In this document: one piece after another, positions 35,232 through 43,308 of the stretch
How positions within the stretch are numbered: the first letter of the stretch is position 1
Layout of the letters: the number at the start of each line of letters is the position of its first letter
Source: CAIODY01 sp046051225
GTDB lineage: Bacteria; Bacteroidota; Bacteroidia; Chitinophagales; CAIODY01
DNA: 64,000 nucleotides
NCBI GenBank assembly: GCA_046051225.1
Contig: JBJOOR010000001.1
Coordinates: 248,001-312,000 of the forward strand
Direction: 5' to 3'
The notes under the pieces: model-generated
Databases searched by the model: none
Told to the model about the DNA's origin: nothing
The model's input: only the letters and a program-made list of their open reading frames with translations
Position numbers and translations under genes: made by a program

Positions 35232-35804
35232 ATGCAATCATTAAGTGATCAGGAGTTAATTAAGGCTTATGTAAATGGTAATTCGGTAGCTTTTACCACA
35301 TTGTTTAATCGTCATCAACCCAAAGTTTATTCATCCATTTTCTTATTTGTGCGTTGCCACGATAAGGCTAACGACATTTTTCAAGAAACATTTATTAAAG
35401 TAGTTGATCGCCTACAAAACAAAGGCTACAACGAAACTGATAAATTTTTGCCATGGGTAATGCGTATTGCTCGAAACCTGTGTATTGATGATTACCGCAG
35501 CAACAAACGGGTTAGAATTTTACATAGTACCGAAGAAAAAGATATTTTCAGAGCTATGCCATCAGAAATTTCAACAAGTGAAGATGAAATGGTTCAATCG
35601 CAAACTTGCGAACAAGTAAAAAACATGATTGAATTGTTGCCACAAGAACAAAAAGAAGTGGTAATCATGCGCCATTATTATGGTTTAAAATTTAATGAAA
35701 TAGCCGAAGAAACAGGCGAAAACTTAAATACCGTTTTGGGCAGAATGCGCTATGCATTAAAAAATCTTAGAAAAATAATGGAAGAACAAAGCGTTGAAGT
35801 GTAA
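35232..35804 (+). CDS. ECF-type RNA polymerase sigma factor
   Basis: 190 residues. Region 2 is FNRHQPKVYSSIFLFVR, ANDIFQETFIKVVDRLQNKG and LPWVMRIARNLCIDDYRSNK; region 4 is LLPQEQKEVVIMRHYYGLKF and TGENLNTVLGRMRYALKNLR. It is a standard ECF factor. A 76-residue protein gene follows after 108 bp, where an anti-sigma gene would normally lie. Confidence 0.95.
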   Translation: MQSLSDQELIKAYVNGNSVAFTTLFNRHQPKVYSSIFLFVRCHDKANDIFQETFIKVVDRLQNKGYNETDKFLPWVMRIARNLCIDDYRSNKRVRILHSTEEKDIFRAMPSEISTSEDEMVQSQTCEQVKNMIELLPQEQKEVVIMRHYYGLKFNEIAEETGENLNTVLGRMRYALKNLRKIMEEQSVEV

Positions 35805-35912
35805 TCAAAAGCTTAGCATTTTCGTATTCTGTTTTTATAAAAAATATTTTTACAAATAGTGCAATAATTTTTTGCAACATGCGTTTTTATAAAAAACAAA
35901 TTACAATTGCGT

Positions 35913-36143
35913 ATGCTAAAAACTTACACTTCAAATGATTTAGTTCGTTACATCTATAGCGAAACTTCTGAAACAGAAAATTCAGAAATCAGAAATCAAT
36001 TAAACAATAATGATGCTTATAAAAATGAGTATTTAGAATTGTTGAAAGGGTTTGCTCGTATGCCTCAAGCATCGTGTGTTGCAGAAGCTTCAGTTCAAAA
36101 TTTTATTTTGAATTATAGCCAACAACAAATGATGGCAAAATAA
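35913..36143 (+). CDS. Small protein following ECF sigma gene, putative cytoplasmic anti-sigma-like
   Basis: 76 residues from the ATG at 35913 (a TTG at 35907 would add two). It is helical and starts MLKTYTSNDLVRYIYSETSE, the pattern of the N-terminal domain of membrane anti-sigma factors, ends with VQNFILNYSQQQM, and has no membrane segment. Relatives with the same layout sit behind ECF genes in other Bacteroidota, as I recall. It may bind the sigma factor directly or through another protein. nth starts 19 bp downstream. Confidence 0.75.
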   Translation: MLKTYTSNDLVRYIYSETSETENSEIRNQLNNNDAYKNEYLELLKGFARMPQASCVAEASVQNFILNYSQQQMMAK

Positions 36144-36146
36144 TTT

Positions 36147-36154
36147 TAGCTTTG
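36147..36154 (+). promoter_or_regulatory. -7 promoter box of nth (TAGCTTTG)
   Basis: TAGCTTTG lies inside the 19-bp gap before nth, 8 bp ahead of its ATG, so nth can be transcribed with almost no leader, independent of the sigma factor operon. Confidence 0.5.
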
Positions 36155-36162
36155 CTTTTGTT

Positions 36163-36855
36163 ATGACAAAAGCCGAACGCTATCTACACGTTTTAGATTA
36201 TTTTAAAACCAATAACCCTAATGCAGAAACCGAACTGTATTACGAAAACCCTTATGAACTACTGGTTGCCGTAATCCTATCGGCACAATGCACCGATAAA
36301 CGTGTAAACCTTACCACACCTGCCTTATTCAAAAAATATTCTACTTCAAAAAAATTAGCAGCCGCCGAATTTGATGATGTGTTTGCATTAATCAAAAGTA
36401 TTAGTTATCCAAATAATAAAGCCAAGCATTTAATAGGCATGGCGCAAAAATTAGAAACCGATTTTGGCGGCGAAGTGCCTGCTGATATTAATCAATTGCA
36501 AACGCTGCCAGGTGTAGGCAGAAAAACCGCTAATGTAATTGTAAGTGTAATTTTTAATCAGCCAGCCATGGCTGTAGATACGCATGTATTCCGTGTTTCG
36601 GCTCGAATAGGGTTAACCACCAATGCAAAAAATCCGTTGCAAACCGAACAACAATTAGTAAAAAATATTCCTTCGGCAGATATTCATATTGCACACCATT
36701 GGTTGATATTGCATGGCAGATATACTTGCCTAGCCCGTAGCCCAAAATGTGATGAATGCGGCATAAAACAATGGTGCAAATATTTTGAAACATCACAAAA
36801 ACAAAAAAAGCAAAACCCCGATAAACCTAAAAAACCGGGGCTTGCTTTTTTGTAA
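36163..36855 (+). CDS. nth: Endonuclease III (DNA glycosylase/AP lyase)
   Basis: 230 residues. It removes oxidised pyrimidines in base-excision repair. Visible are VAVILSAQCTDKRVNLTTPA, the helix-hairpin-helix LQTLPGVGRKTANVIVSV with the catalytic Lys, AVDTHVFRVSARIGL with the catalytic Asp, and the [4Fe-4S] motif CLARSPKCDECGIKQWC. After the cluster a basic tail (KKQNPDKPKKPGLAFL) is encoded by the terminator hairpin itself. Confidence 0.97.
   Translation: MTKAERYLHVLDYFKTNNPNAETELYYENPYELLVAVILSAQCTDKRVNLTTPALFKKYSTSKKLAAAEFDDVFALIKSISYPNNKAKHLIGMAQKLETDFGGEVPADINQLQTLPGVGRKTANVIVSVIFNQPAMAVDTHVFRVSARIGLTTNAKNPLQTEQQLVKNIPSADIHIAHHWLILHGRYTCLARSPKCDECGIKQWCKYFETSQKQKKQNPDKPKKPGLAFL
36805..36851 (+). 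terminator. Intrinsic terminator inside the 3' end of nth
   Basis: AAAGCAAAACCCCG (36807-36820) pairs imperfectly with CCGGGGCTTGCTTT (36835-36848), followed by further T. The whole structure lies within the last 17 codons; the stop is at 36853-36855. Confidence 0.75.
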
Positions 36856-36899
36856 AATAAAACCTAAAAACCTATCGTCTATCTATTTTTATAAATTCA

Positions 36900-37124
36900 T
36901 TATTCGCCTTTGTGTCTTCTATGGCGGCGATGATGTTGGCGAAATTTTTTTGCCTTTTTTTCTTTAAAAGTATCATCTACTTCTCTTCGTCCTTTAGTAT
37001 CAACGCCTTTAAGCTTGGGTGGTTTAGGTGGTTTGCCATTGCCTGTTGGCGGCGGCTGTTGTGCCTGAACCGATAAAACTAAAACCAATAATATTGCTGA
37101 AAGAAAGGCGGCAATTTTTTTCAT
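36900..37124 (-). CDS. Small secreted Pro-rich, His/Arg-rich protein
   Basis: 74 residues. A signal peptide (MKKIAAFLSAILLVLVLSVQ) is followed by a proline-rich stretch (QPPPTGNGKPPKPPKLKG), then a strongly basic end (KFRQHHRRHRRHKGE). No domain is recognised. The basic cluster could bind nucleic acid, lipopolysaccharide or metal, but there is no direct evidence. It lies between nth and dapB, divergent from dapB. Confidence 0.65.
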   Translation of the reverse strand: MKKIAAFLSAILLVLVLSVQAQQPPPTGNGKPPKPPKLKGVDTKGRREVDDTFKEKKAKKFRQHHRRHRRHKGE

Positions 37125-37246
37125 TTGCTTGTTTGTTTTATAATAGACGAAGAAAACTGTGTTTTAGTTTACTCCACCCTTAAAACTAAATGCAAAGAAT
37201 TTGTTAATACACAAAGTCTTATCTTCGCCACCTAATTTTATTCAGA

Positions 37247-37933
37247 ATGAAGATTGCATTAATTGGATACGGAAAAATGGGAAAAGCTATTGAGCAAATA
37301 ATAATTGCGCAAGGCAAACATGAAGTGGTATTAAAAATATCGAATCAAAATATTGATGAACTAACGATTGAGAATTTACAAAAAGCTGATGTGGCTATTG
37401 AGTTTACCAACCCCGATTCAGTCATTAAAAATATAATGCTTTGTTTGAAAGCATCTATACCAGTGGTTTGTGGCACAACAGGATGGTGGAATGAATTAGA
37501 TGAAGTAAAAGAAAATTTTACACAAAATAATGGCGCATTAGTGTATGCCAGTAATTTTAGTATTGGTGTAAATTTGTTTTTTGCTATTACAAATTATGCA
37601 GCATCGTTAATGAAAAATCAATCGCAATATAAAATGATGATTGATGAAACACATCATACCGAAAAAAAAGATGCACCCAGCGGAACAGCCATTTCGTTAC
37701 AAAAAATCATTCAACATCAATTACCCAATCAACAAATTCCTGTTGAAGCATTTAGGCTTGATAATGTAATTGGTACACATAATATTTATTGTAAAAGTGA
37801 GGTAGATGAAATTTCATTAACTCATAAAGCCTATAACAGAAGCGGCTTTGCCGAAGGTTCAGTACTTGCTGCCGAATGGATAGCCAATAAAAAAGGAGTG
37901 TTTGAATTTAAAGAAGTGTTGGGTATAAAATAA
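37247..37933 (+). CDS. dapB: 4-hydroxy-tetrahydrodipicolinate reductase
   Basis: 228 residues, slightly shorter than the E. coli enzyme as is usual for this phylum. It reduces the dihydrodipicolinate-stage intermediate with NAD(P)H in lysine/DAP synthesis. The nucleotide motif is IGYGKMGKA, VVCGTTGWW follows, and the substrate block DETHHTEKKDAPSGTA holds the catalytic His and Lys. The promoter has TATCTTCG 19 bp before the ATG. The stop codon abuts that of convergent recR. Confidence 0.96.
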   Translation: MKIALIGYGKMGKAIEQIIIAQGKHEVVLKISNQNIDELTIENLQKADVAIEFTNPDSVIKNIMLCLKASIPVVCGTTGWWNELDEVKENFTQNNGALVYASNFSIGVNLFFAITNYAASLMKNQSQYKMMIDETHHTEKKDAPSGTAISLQKIIQHQLPNQQIPVEAFRLDNVIGTHNIYCKSEVDEISLTHKAYNRSGFAEGSVLAAEWIANKKGVFEFKEVLGIK

Positions 37934-38560
37934 TTATTCGCTCTTATTTACTAAATATTTTTCATACGGCAATCTTGTTGCCAACGACCTACCTAAAGTA
38001 ATTTCATCTACATATTCTAATTCGCCACCAAAGGCTATTCCCCGAGCTATGCTGGTAATTTTTATATCTCTGGGTTGCAATTGTTTCGAGATGTAATAAA
38101 TAGTTGTATCACCTTCCATAGTTGGGTTTAAAGCCATTATTATTTCTTTCACATCTTGTTTATTAACTCGTTCCAGCAACGATGCAATATTTAATTCATC
38201 AGGGCCAATACCATCAATGGGCGATATAACGCCATTCAGCACATGATATACGCCGCTATATTGACCTGTATTTTCAATCGCAATTACATCACGTAAATTT
38301 TCAACCACACAAATTTGTTCGTGTTTGCGATGACTATTATTGCAAATGCTACAAATTTCGCCATCGCTAATGTTGTGGCATTCTTTGCAAAATTTTATTT
38401 CATTTCGCATTTTAAAAATAGTATCGCTAAAAAATTTTACTTCTTCGGCGGGTTGTTTTAATAGATGAAGAACCAATCGCAATGCAGTTTTTTTGCCTAT
38501 GCCTGGCAACGAAGAAAATTGAGCAACTGCATTTTCGATTAATTTAGAAGGGAAATTCAT
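37934..38560 (-). CDS. recR: Recombination mediator protein RecR
   Basis: 208 residues. RecR acts with RecO (and RecF) to load RecA on gapped DNA. The N-terminal HhH (QFSSLPGIGKKTALRLVLHL), the zinc finger CKECHNISDGEICSICNN, the TOPRIM core (ICVVENLRDVIAIENT; YHVLNGVISPIDGIGP) and the C-terminal Walker-B-like GELEYVDEITLGRSLATRLP are in normal order. Convergent with dapB, stop to stop. Confidence 0.97.
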   Translation of the reverse strand: MNFPSKLIENAVAQFSSLPGIGKKTALRLVLHLLKQPAEEVKFFSDTIFKMRNEIKFCKECHNISDGEICSICNNSHRKHEQICVVENLRDVIAIENTGQYSGVYHVLNGVISPIDGIGPDELNIASLLERVNKQDVKEIIMALNPTMEGDTTIYYISKQLQPRDIKITSIARGIAFGGELEYVDEITLGRSLATRLPYEKYLVNKSE

Positions 38561-38598
38561 GGCTGCAAATTAGGTATTTTGAAGCAACCTAATTCACA

Positions 38599-39228
38599 CT
38601 AATTCAGAAAATATTTTATTGTAAAATTGTAGCCCATTTCAAAATCGGGTTTTGTAGTAAAACTTTTTCCATTGTAGGTTGCATCATATCTGTAATTGGC
38701 TCTGATAGCTGCATTCAAAACAAATTTAGTATTTATTACATAAGCCAACCCTGTTTCAATAAATGGTTTTAAATGTGCTTCAATATCTTTTGTATGACCA
38801 TTGGTAGATGATTGATGATAATGATTCCAACGGATAGAATGATTAATACCTAAGGATGTAAAAATGGATTTATTAAATCGCTTTTTACCAATTGGAAAAT
38901 ATTTTCGAGCATACAACTCTTCGGTTGAGCCAAAATGAAAATGATGTTCAGCGCCTGATTGGCGCATATGAAAATCGGGACCCAATATTATTCCGCTTGA
39001 AAAATTATTCATCCAAAAATATTCGAAGCCTGGCAACAATTGAATATTTGTGTTGTAATAATCTTTGTTGGCATATTGCAATCCAAAATTGGGCGTTAAC
39101 GATAATGCTTTTGATTTTGCATGAAACCTGTTGAACCTATCTATTTGCATCCATTTAACTGGCATTTTCATCAATGCATTAACTTGTATTGAAATTAGCA
39201 CCAACACTAAAAGCAAAAAATGTTTCAT
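38599..39228 (-). CDS. Outer-membrane beta-barrel protein
   Basis: 209 residues from the ATG at 39228, which gives a good signal peptide (MKHFLLLVLVLISIQVNA). The longer frame from 39312 would put 28 polar residues before it and overlap the EVE gene. The mature part shows barrel strands (LTPNFGLQYANKDYYN, GIILGPDFHMRQSG, KFVLNAAIRANYRYDAT, FEMGYNFTIKYFLN). The final FLN is a typical aromatic-rich end for outer membrane insertion. Function unknown. The EVE-domain gene is 40 bp upstream on the same strand. Confidence 0.75.
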   Translation of the reverse strand: MKHFLLLVLVLISIQVNALMKMPVKWMQIDRFNRFHAKSKALSLTPNFGLQYANKDYYNTNIQLLPGFEYFWMNNFSSGIILGPDFHMRQSGAEHHFHFGSTEELYARKYFPIGKKRFNKSIFTSLGINHSIRWNHYHQSSTNGHTKDIEAHLKPFIETGLAYVINTKFVLNAAIRANYRYDATYNGKSFTTKPDFEMGYNFTIKYFLN

Positions 39229-39268
39229 GTATATTTTTTCAGTACAACGAATATTTGTGAAAAATGTT

Positions 39269-39682
39269 TTACCATTTTGTTTCAGATAATTCGGCAATAA
39301 TTTTTGCTTCACTTTCTTTCACAGCTCCAACACTTAATCTACTCAATCTAATTAATTCCATTTCCTTCAATCGTGCATCAGCCTTTACTTGTACAAGCGT
39401 TACCGATTTTTTTAATTTTTTAAATGGCGCTACATCTACACAAACCCAAGCCGTTTCTTCTGTAGTTGGGTCTTGATAAAATTCTTTTACCACTTTAGCA
39501 ATACCCACAATTTCAAGCCCTTCGTTGCTATGATAATAAAAACATAAATCGCCTTTTTTCATGGCTTTCATATTGTTTCGGGCAGCATAATTTCTTACGC
39601 CAGTCCAATTGGTTTTTTTCTCTTTTACAAAAGTTTCCCAACTATATGTTGATGGTTCAGATTTTATTAACCAGTAATTCAT
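39269..39682 (-). CDS. EVE domain-containing protein
   Basis: 137 residues. It starts MNYWLIKSEPSTYSWETFVK, has TNWTGVRNYAARNNMKAMKK and LCFYYHSNEGLEIVGIAKVV, then DPTTEETAWVCVDVAPFKKL. These are the hallmarks of the EVE (PUA-like) fold that binds modified nucleobases. Bacterial EVE proteins may read modified DNA or RNA; a specific target is unknown. It lies 10 bp after the YyaL-like gene on the same strand. Confidence 0.95.
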   Translation of the reverse strand: MNYWLIKSEPSTYSWETFVKEKKTNWTGVRNYAARNNMKAMKKGDLCFYYHSNEGLEIVGIAKVVKEFYQDPTTEETAWVCVDVAPFKKLKKSVTLVQVKADARLKEMELIRLSRLSVGAVKESEAKIIAELSETKW

Positions 39683-39692
39683 AATGATATTA

Positions 39693-41783
39693 TTAAATAT
39701 TTTTTAATGCTTCAGCCACCGAATTTACAGGCGCTAAACACGATTTATTTTTGCAAACATAAATCTTATTTTCTTCCGAAAAATAATCTTTCAATTTTTC
39801 TATTGAAGTGTTTTTGTTGGAAATAAAAATCATTTTGCATGGAATAAATTGTGTTTGAATTTCGGTTGCAAAATTTTTTGCTTCTTTGCCCGTGCAAATA
39901 ATTTCAGTTAATCCGTTGGTATATTCATAAGCCGCAACTGCCCAATTGGCAAACGATGTGGGATGTTGAACAATGGCAGATTTAATTTCTTGCAATTGTT
40001 TTTCGGCAATGGCAAACAAATTATTATCATCAAAAACATAAGATAATTTTAAAAAACAACGACAAATTACCGAGTTGGGCGAAGGCAATGCACCATCATA
40101 CACTTCCGTAGTTCGGGCTACTACATCAGTTTGATTTTTTTCTGTAAAAAAATAAAATGGCGAATCAATGTTGTTAAAATTTTGATGTATGTGTTGTGCT
40201 ATTTGATACGCTTTATGCAAAAACGATTCATCGAAATTTAATGCATAAGCATCTAAATAAGCTTGCATCAAAAATGCATAATCATCTAAGTAAGCATTGT
40301 GTTTTGATTCTTCTAAAGTGTGCTGATGAAATAAATTAGGGAATGAATTATTGATTAATTTTTCTTCAACAAATTGCAATCCATTAAATGCTACAAGTTT
40401 ATATTTTTCATCTTTTAAAACAAAAAAACATTTACATAAAGCACTTATCAACAAAGCATTCCAAGCCAATAGTTGTTTATTATCAAGCAATGGTTTAATT
40501 CTGTTATTTCTTTCTTGTTTTAATTTTTCAATGGCAGATTGATAAGCAATTTTATTAGTTGGTGTTAATGTAGTATGCAAAATATTAAAGCCATGTTCCC
40601 AATTTCCTTCGAGCAAAATATTGAATAAGTTTTTTATTTCTACATATTCATCTGTTGTTAAAAGTTGTATTAATTCTTCATCATTCCAAACATAATATTT
40701 TCCTTCAATGCCTTCCGAATCGGCATCTAAAGCTGAATAGAAGCCGCCATTTTTATCTTGCATTTCTTCTATCAAATAATCAAATGTTTTTTCAATTGTG
40801 TTTTTCAATTGTTCGTTTTTTGAAATAGAATATTCGTTTGCCAATATCTGCAAGAACAAAGCATTGTCGTACAACATTTTTTCGAAGTGTGGCGCAAACC
40901 ATTCTGCATCGGTGCTGTATCGAGCAATGCCACCAGCTACACAATCAAATATACCACCACGGCTCATTTTCAATAAAGTGTGAGGCACATGATTGGAAAA
41001 TAAATTTTCATCATTTTCTTTTGCAACCTCACCCTTGCCCTCTCCAATGGGAGAGGGTTTTGAATGATGAAAATTATTTTGTTGATTATTATATTTTTTG
41101 AAATATTGATGATGTAGCAACCAATCCATGTTCATCGTTCCTAAAAATTTTGGAGCTCGTTCAAAGCCGCCGTGTTGTTTATCCATACGCATTTCCATTT
41201 GCGTAAATATTTTTTCGAAATCAGATTCTGAAAAAAGAATTTCGTTGTTAGCATCAAAATCATTTTTTTTAAATGCTACATTTTTTGATACAAAACCAAG
41301 CAATTGTTCGGCTTGTTTATCAACTTCATCTCTTCGGCTTTTGTATGCATCAACCATGTGCATTAACACATCTACCCATGATGCTCTGTTATGCATGGGC
41401 TTTGGCGGAAAATATGTGCCACCATAAAATGGTTTTAAATCGGGCGTTAAAAAAACATTTAATGGCCAACCACCGCTACCTGTAAGTGTTTGAATGGCAC
41501 TCATATAAATATGGTCAAGGTCGGGGCGTTCTTCTCTATCCACTTTTATATTGATAAAATATTCATTCATTACAGCCGCTGTTTGTTCGTTTTCAAAACT
41601 TTCACGTTCCATTACATGGCACCAATGGCAACTGCTGTAACCGATACTTAGTAATATGGGTTTGTTTTCGTGTTTAGCTTTTTGCAAAGCTTCATCGCCC
41701 CATGCAAACCAATTTACAGGATTATGTGCATGTTGCAATAAATAAGGACTGGTGCTATGAATGAGTGAGTTGGTGTGTTGCAT
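39693..41783 (-). CDS. YyaL/SSP411-like thioredoxin-domain protein with (alpha/alpha)6-type region
   Basis: 696 residues from the ATG at 41783 (a start at 41804 would add MFYFYFI). The N-terminal domain is the DUF255 thioredoxin-like part: LLQHAHNPVNWFAWGDEALQ, SIGYSSCHWCHVMERESF with the CHWC motif near residue 50, DREERPDLD, GGWPLNVFLTPD and FYGGTYFPP. The remainder resembles six-hairpin glycosidases. A palindromic element at 41003-41075 adds about 25 residues (KPSPIGEGKGEVAKEN and flanks), apparently as an insertion between two conserved segments. Function unknown. Same strand as the EVE gene. Confidence 0.93.
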   Translation of the reverse strand: MQHTNSLIHSTSPYLLQHAHNPVNWFAWGDEALQKAKHENKPILLSIGYSSCHWCHVMERESFENEQTAAVMNEYFINIKVDREERPDLDHIYMSAIQTLTGSGGWPLNVFLTPDLKPFYGGTYFPPKPMHNRASWVDVLMHMVDAYKSRRDEVDKQAEQLLGFVSKNVAFKKNDFDANNEILFSESDFEKIFTQMEMRMDKQHGGFERAPKFLGTMNMDWLLHHQYFKKYNNQQNNFHHSKPSPIGEGKGEVAKENDENLFSNHVPHTLLKMSRGGIFDCVAGGIARYSTDAEWFAPHFEKMLYDNALFLQILANEYSISKNEQLKNTIEKTFDYLIEEMQDKNGGFYSALDADSEGIEGKYYVWNDEELIQLLTTDEYVEIKNLFNILLEGNWEHGFNILHTTLTPTNKIAYQSAIEKLKQERNNRIKPLLDNKQLLAWNALLISALCKCFFVLKDEKYKLVAFNGLQFVEEKLINNSFPNLFHQHTLEESKHNAYLDDYAFLMQAYLDAYALNFDESFLHKAYQIAQHIHQNFNNIDSPFYFFTEKNQTDVVARTTEVYDGALPSPNSVICRCFLKLSYVFDDNNLFAIAEKQLQEIKSAIVQHPTSFANWAVAAYEYTNGLTEIICTGKEAKNFATEIQTQFIPCKMIFISNKNTSIEKLKDYFSEENKIYVCKNKSCLAPVNSVAEALKNI
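41003..41075. repeat. Inverted-repeat-flanked palindromic element inside the YyaL-like gene
   Basis: A perfect 13-bp inverted repeat, AATTTTCATCATT (41003-41015) and AATGATGAAAATT (41063-41075), encloses a GC-rich core. The core holds an 8-bp palindrome CCCTCTCC/GGAGAGGG (41038-41045, 41050-41057) with a 4-base loop. The core word CCCTTGCCCTCT is shared with the element at 59825-59879. It is read in frame, with no stop, as part of the host protein. Confidence 0.8.
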
Positions 41784-41892
41784 AATGAAGTAAAAATAAA
41801 ACACTATTAATTAGATTATGTTTTATTTTATTCTCCTTTTTAGCTTATATATAAAAACACTTTCCGACTTTTGCAGAAAGTAAATATTCGGA

Positions 41893-43209
41893 ATGAAAAC
41901 CAAATCGCTCAAAAAAAATAAAGTCAACGTCATTACACTCGGCTGCTCCAAAAATTTAGTGGACAGCGAAGTGCTGATGGGACAATTACAAGCTAACAAT
42001 TTTGATGTAAAACATGAAAGCAACAAGCTGAAAGAAAGCGAAATTGTTATCATCAACACTTGTGGTTTTATTGATAATGCCAAGCAAGAATCTATCAACA
42101 CGATTATTGAATACAGCGACTTGAAAACTGACGGAAAGATAGACCAGTTAATAGTTACAGGCTGTTTGAGCGAACGATACAAAGATGAATTAATCAACGA
42201 ATTTCCAGAAGTAGATGCTTTTTTCGGCACCATGGAATTGCCCAATTTATTAAAAAAATTAGGCGCAGATTACAAACATGAATTGATTGGAGAACGCTAT
42301 TTGACTACATCACAACATTATGCTTATTTAAAAATTTCGGAAGGTTGCAATCGCACTTGTTCGTTTTGCGCCATTCCTTTAATGAGAGGAAAACACGTTT
42401 CACGACCGATTGAAGAGTTGGTTAAAGAAGCAAAACATTTAGCAAAAATTGGTGTGAAAGAATTGATGTTGATTGCACAAGAACTCACTTATTATGGCTT
42501 GGATATTTACAAAGAAAGAAAATTAGCCGAGCTATTAAATGCCTTGAGTGAAGTGGAAGGCATTGAATGGATTCGTTTGCATTATGCTTATCCAACGGGC
42601 TTTCCGACAGATATTTTGCCTGTGATTCGTAATAATAAAAAAGTTTGCAACTACTTAGATATTCCTTTCCAACATGCGGCTGATAATGTTTTGAAAAGAA
42701 TGAAAAGAGGAATTACGAATGCTGAAACAATTGAATTAATCAACACGATTAGAAATGTGATTCCTGACATCACACTCCGAACAACAATGTTGGTGGGCTT
42801 TCCAGGTGAAACTGAAGAAGATTTTAAAAAGTTGTGTGAATTTGTGGAACAAACAAAATTCAACCGCTTGGGTGTGTTTACTTATTCGCATGAAGAAAAT
42901 ACTGGCGCATATAAATTGGAAGATGATGTGCCGCAAGATGTGAAAGAACAACGGGCTGCAACCTTAATGGAAATTCAACAAAATATTTCTGCTGAATTGA
43001 ACAAACAAAAAGTTGGAACGATTCAGAAAGTTTTAATTGACAGAAAAGAAGGAAATTATTTCATTGGCAGAAGCGAAGCTGACAGCCCCGAAGTGGACAA
43101 TGAAGTGTTGATTGATGCCACAAATAATTATTGCCGAGTGGGCGATTTTGCTAAAATAAAAATCACGAAAGCAGAAGATTTTGATTTGTATGGCGAAGTA
43201 GTGAACTAA
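41893..43209 (+). CDS. rimO: Ribosomal protein uS12 methylthiotransferase RimO
   Basis: 438 residues. It methylthiolates Asp89 of ribosomal protein S12. The N-terminal cluster Cys residues lie in TLGCSKNLVDSEV, INTCGFID and VTGCLSER; the radical SAM motif is CNRTCSFCAIP near residue 150; a C-terminal TRAM domain (KVLIDRKEGNYFIG) follows. Compared with neighbours the gene uses AAC, GAC, ATC and TTG/CTG more often and TTA/ATA less. Confidence 0.97.
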   Translation: MKTKSLKKNKVNVITLGCSKNLVDSEVLMGQLQANNFDVKHESNKLKESEIVIINTCGFIDNAKQESINTIIEYSDLKTDGKIDQLIVTGCLSERYKDELINEFPEVDAFFGTMELPNLLKKLGADYKHELIGERYLTTSQHYAYLKISEGCNRTCSFCAIPLMRGKHVSRPIEELVKEAKHLAKIGVKELMLIAQELTYYGLDIYKERKLAELLNALSEVEGIEWIRLHYAYPTGFPTDILPVIRNNKKVCNYLDIPFQHAADNVLKRMKRGITNAETIELINTIRNVIPDITLRTTMLVGFPGETEEDFKKLCEFVEQTKFNRLGVFTYSHEENTGAYKLEDDVPQDVKEQRAATLMEIQQNISAELNKQKVGTIQKVLIDRKEGNYFIGRSEADSPEVDNEVLIDATNNYCRVGDFAKIKITKAEDFDLYGEVVN

Positions 43210-43308
43210 TTTTGAGTAGCTTGCAATACAACTGAACACTGATTAGAAAAATGAAACAAATGATAATCAATCTTTCAAATCCGCTTAAATCATTGTTTTA
43301 TCTGCGTT

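Noticed and set aside
41823..42245. 140-codon open frame antisense to the start of rimO
   Set aside because: It is a shadow of the strongly supported rimO frame and has no known domain.
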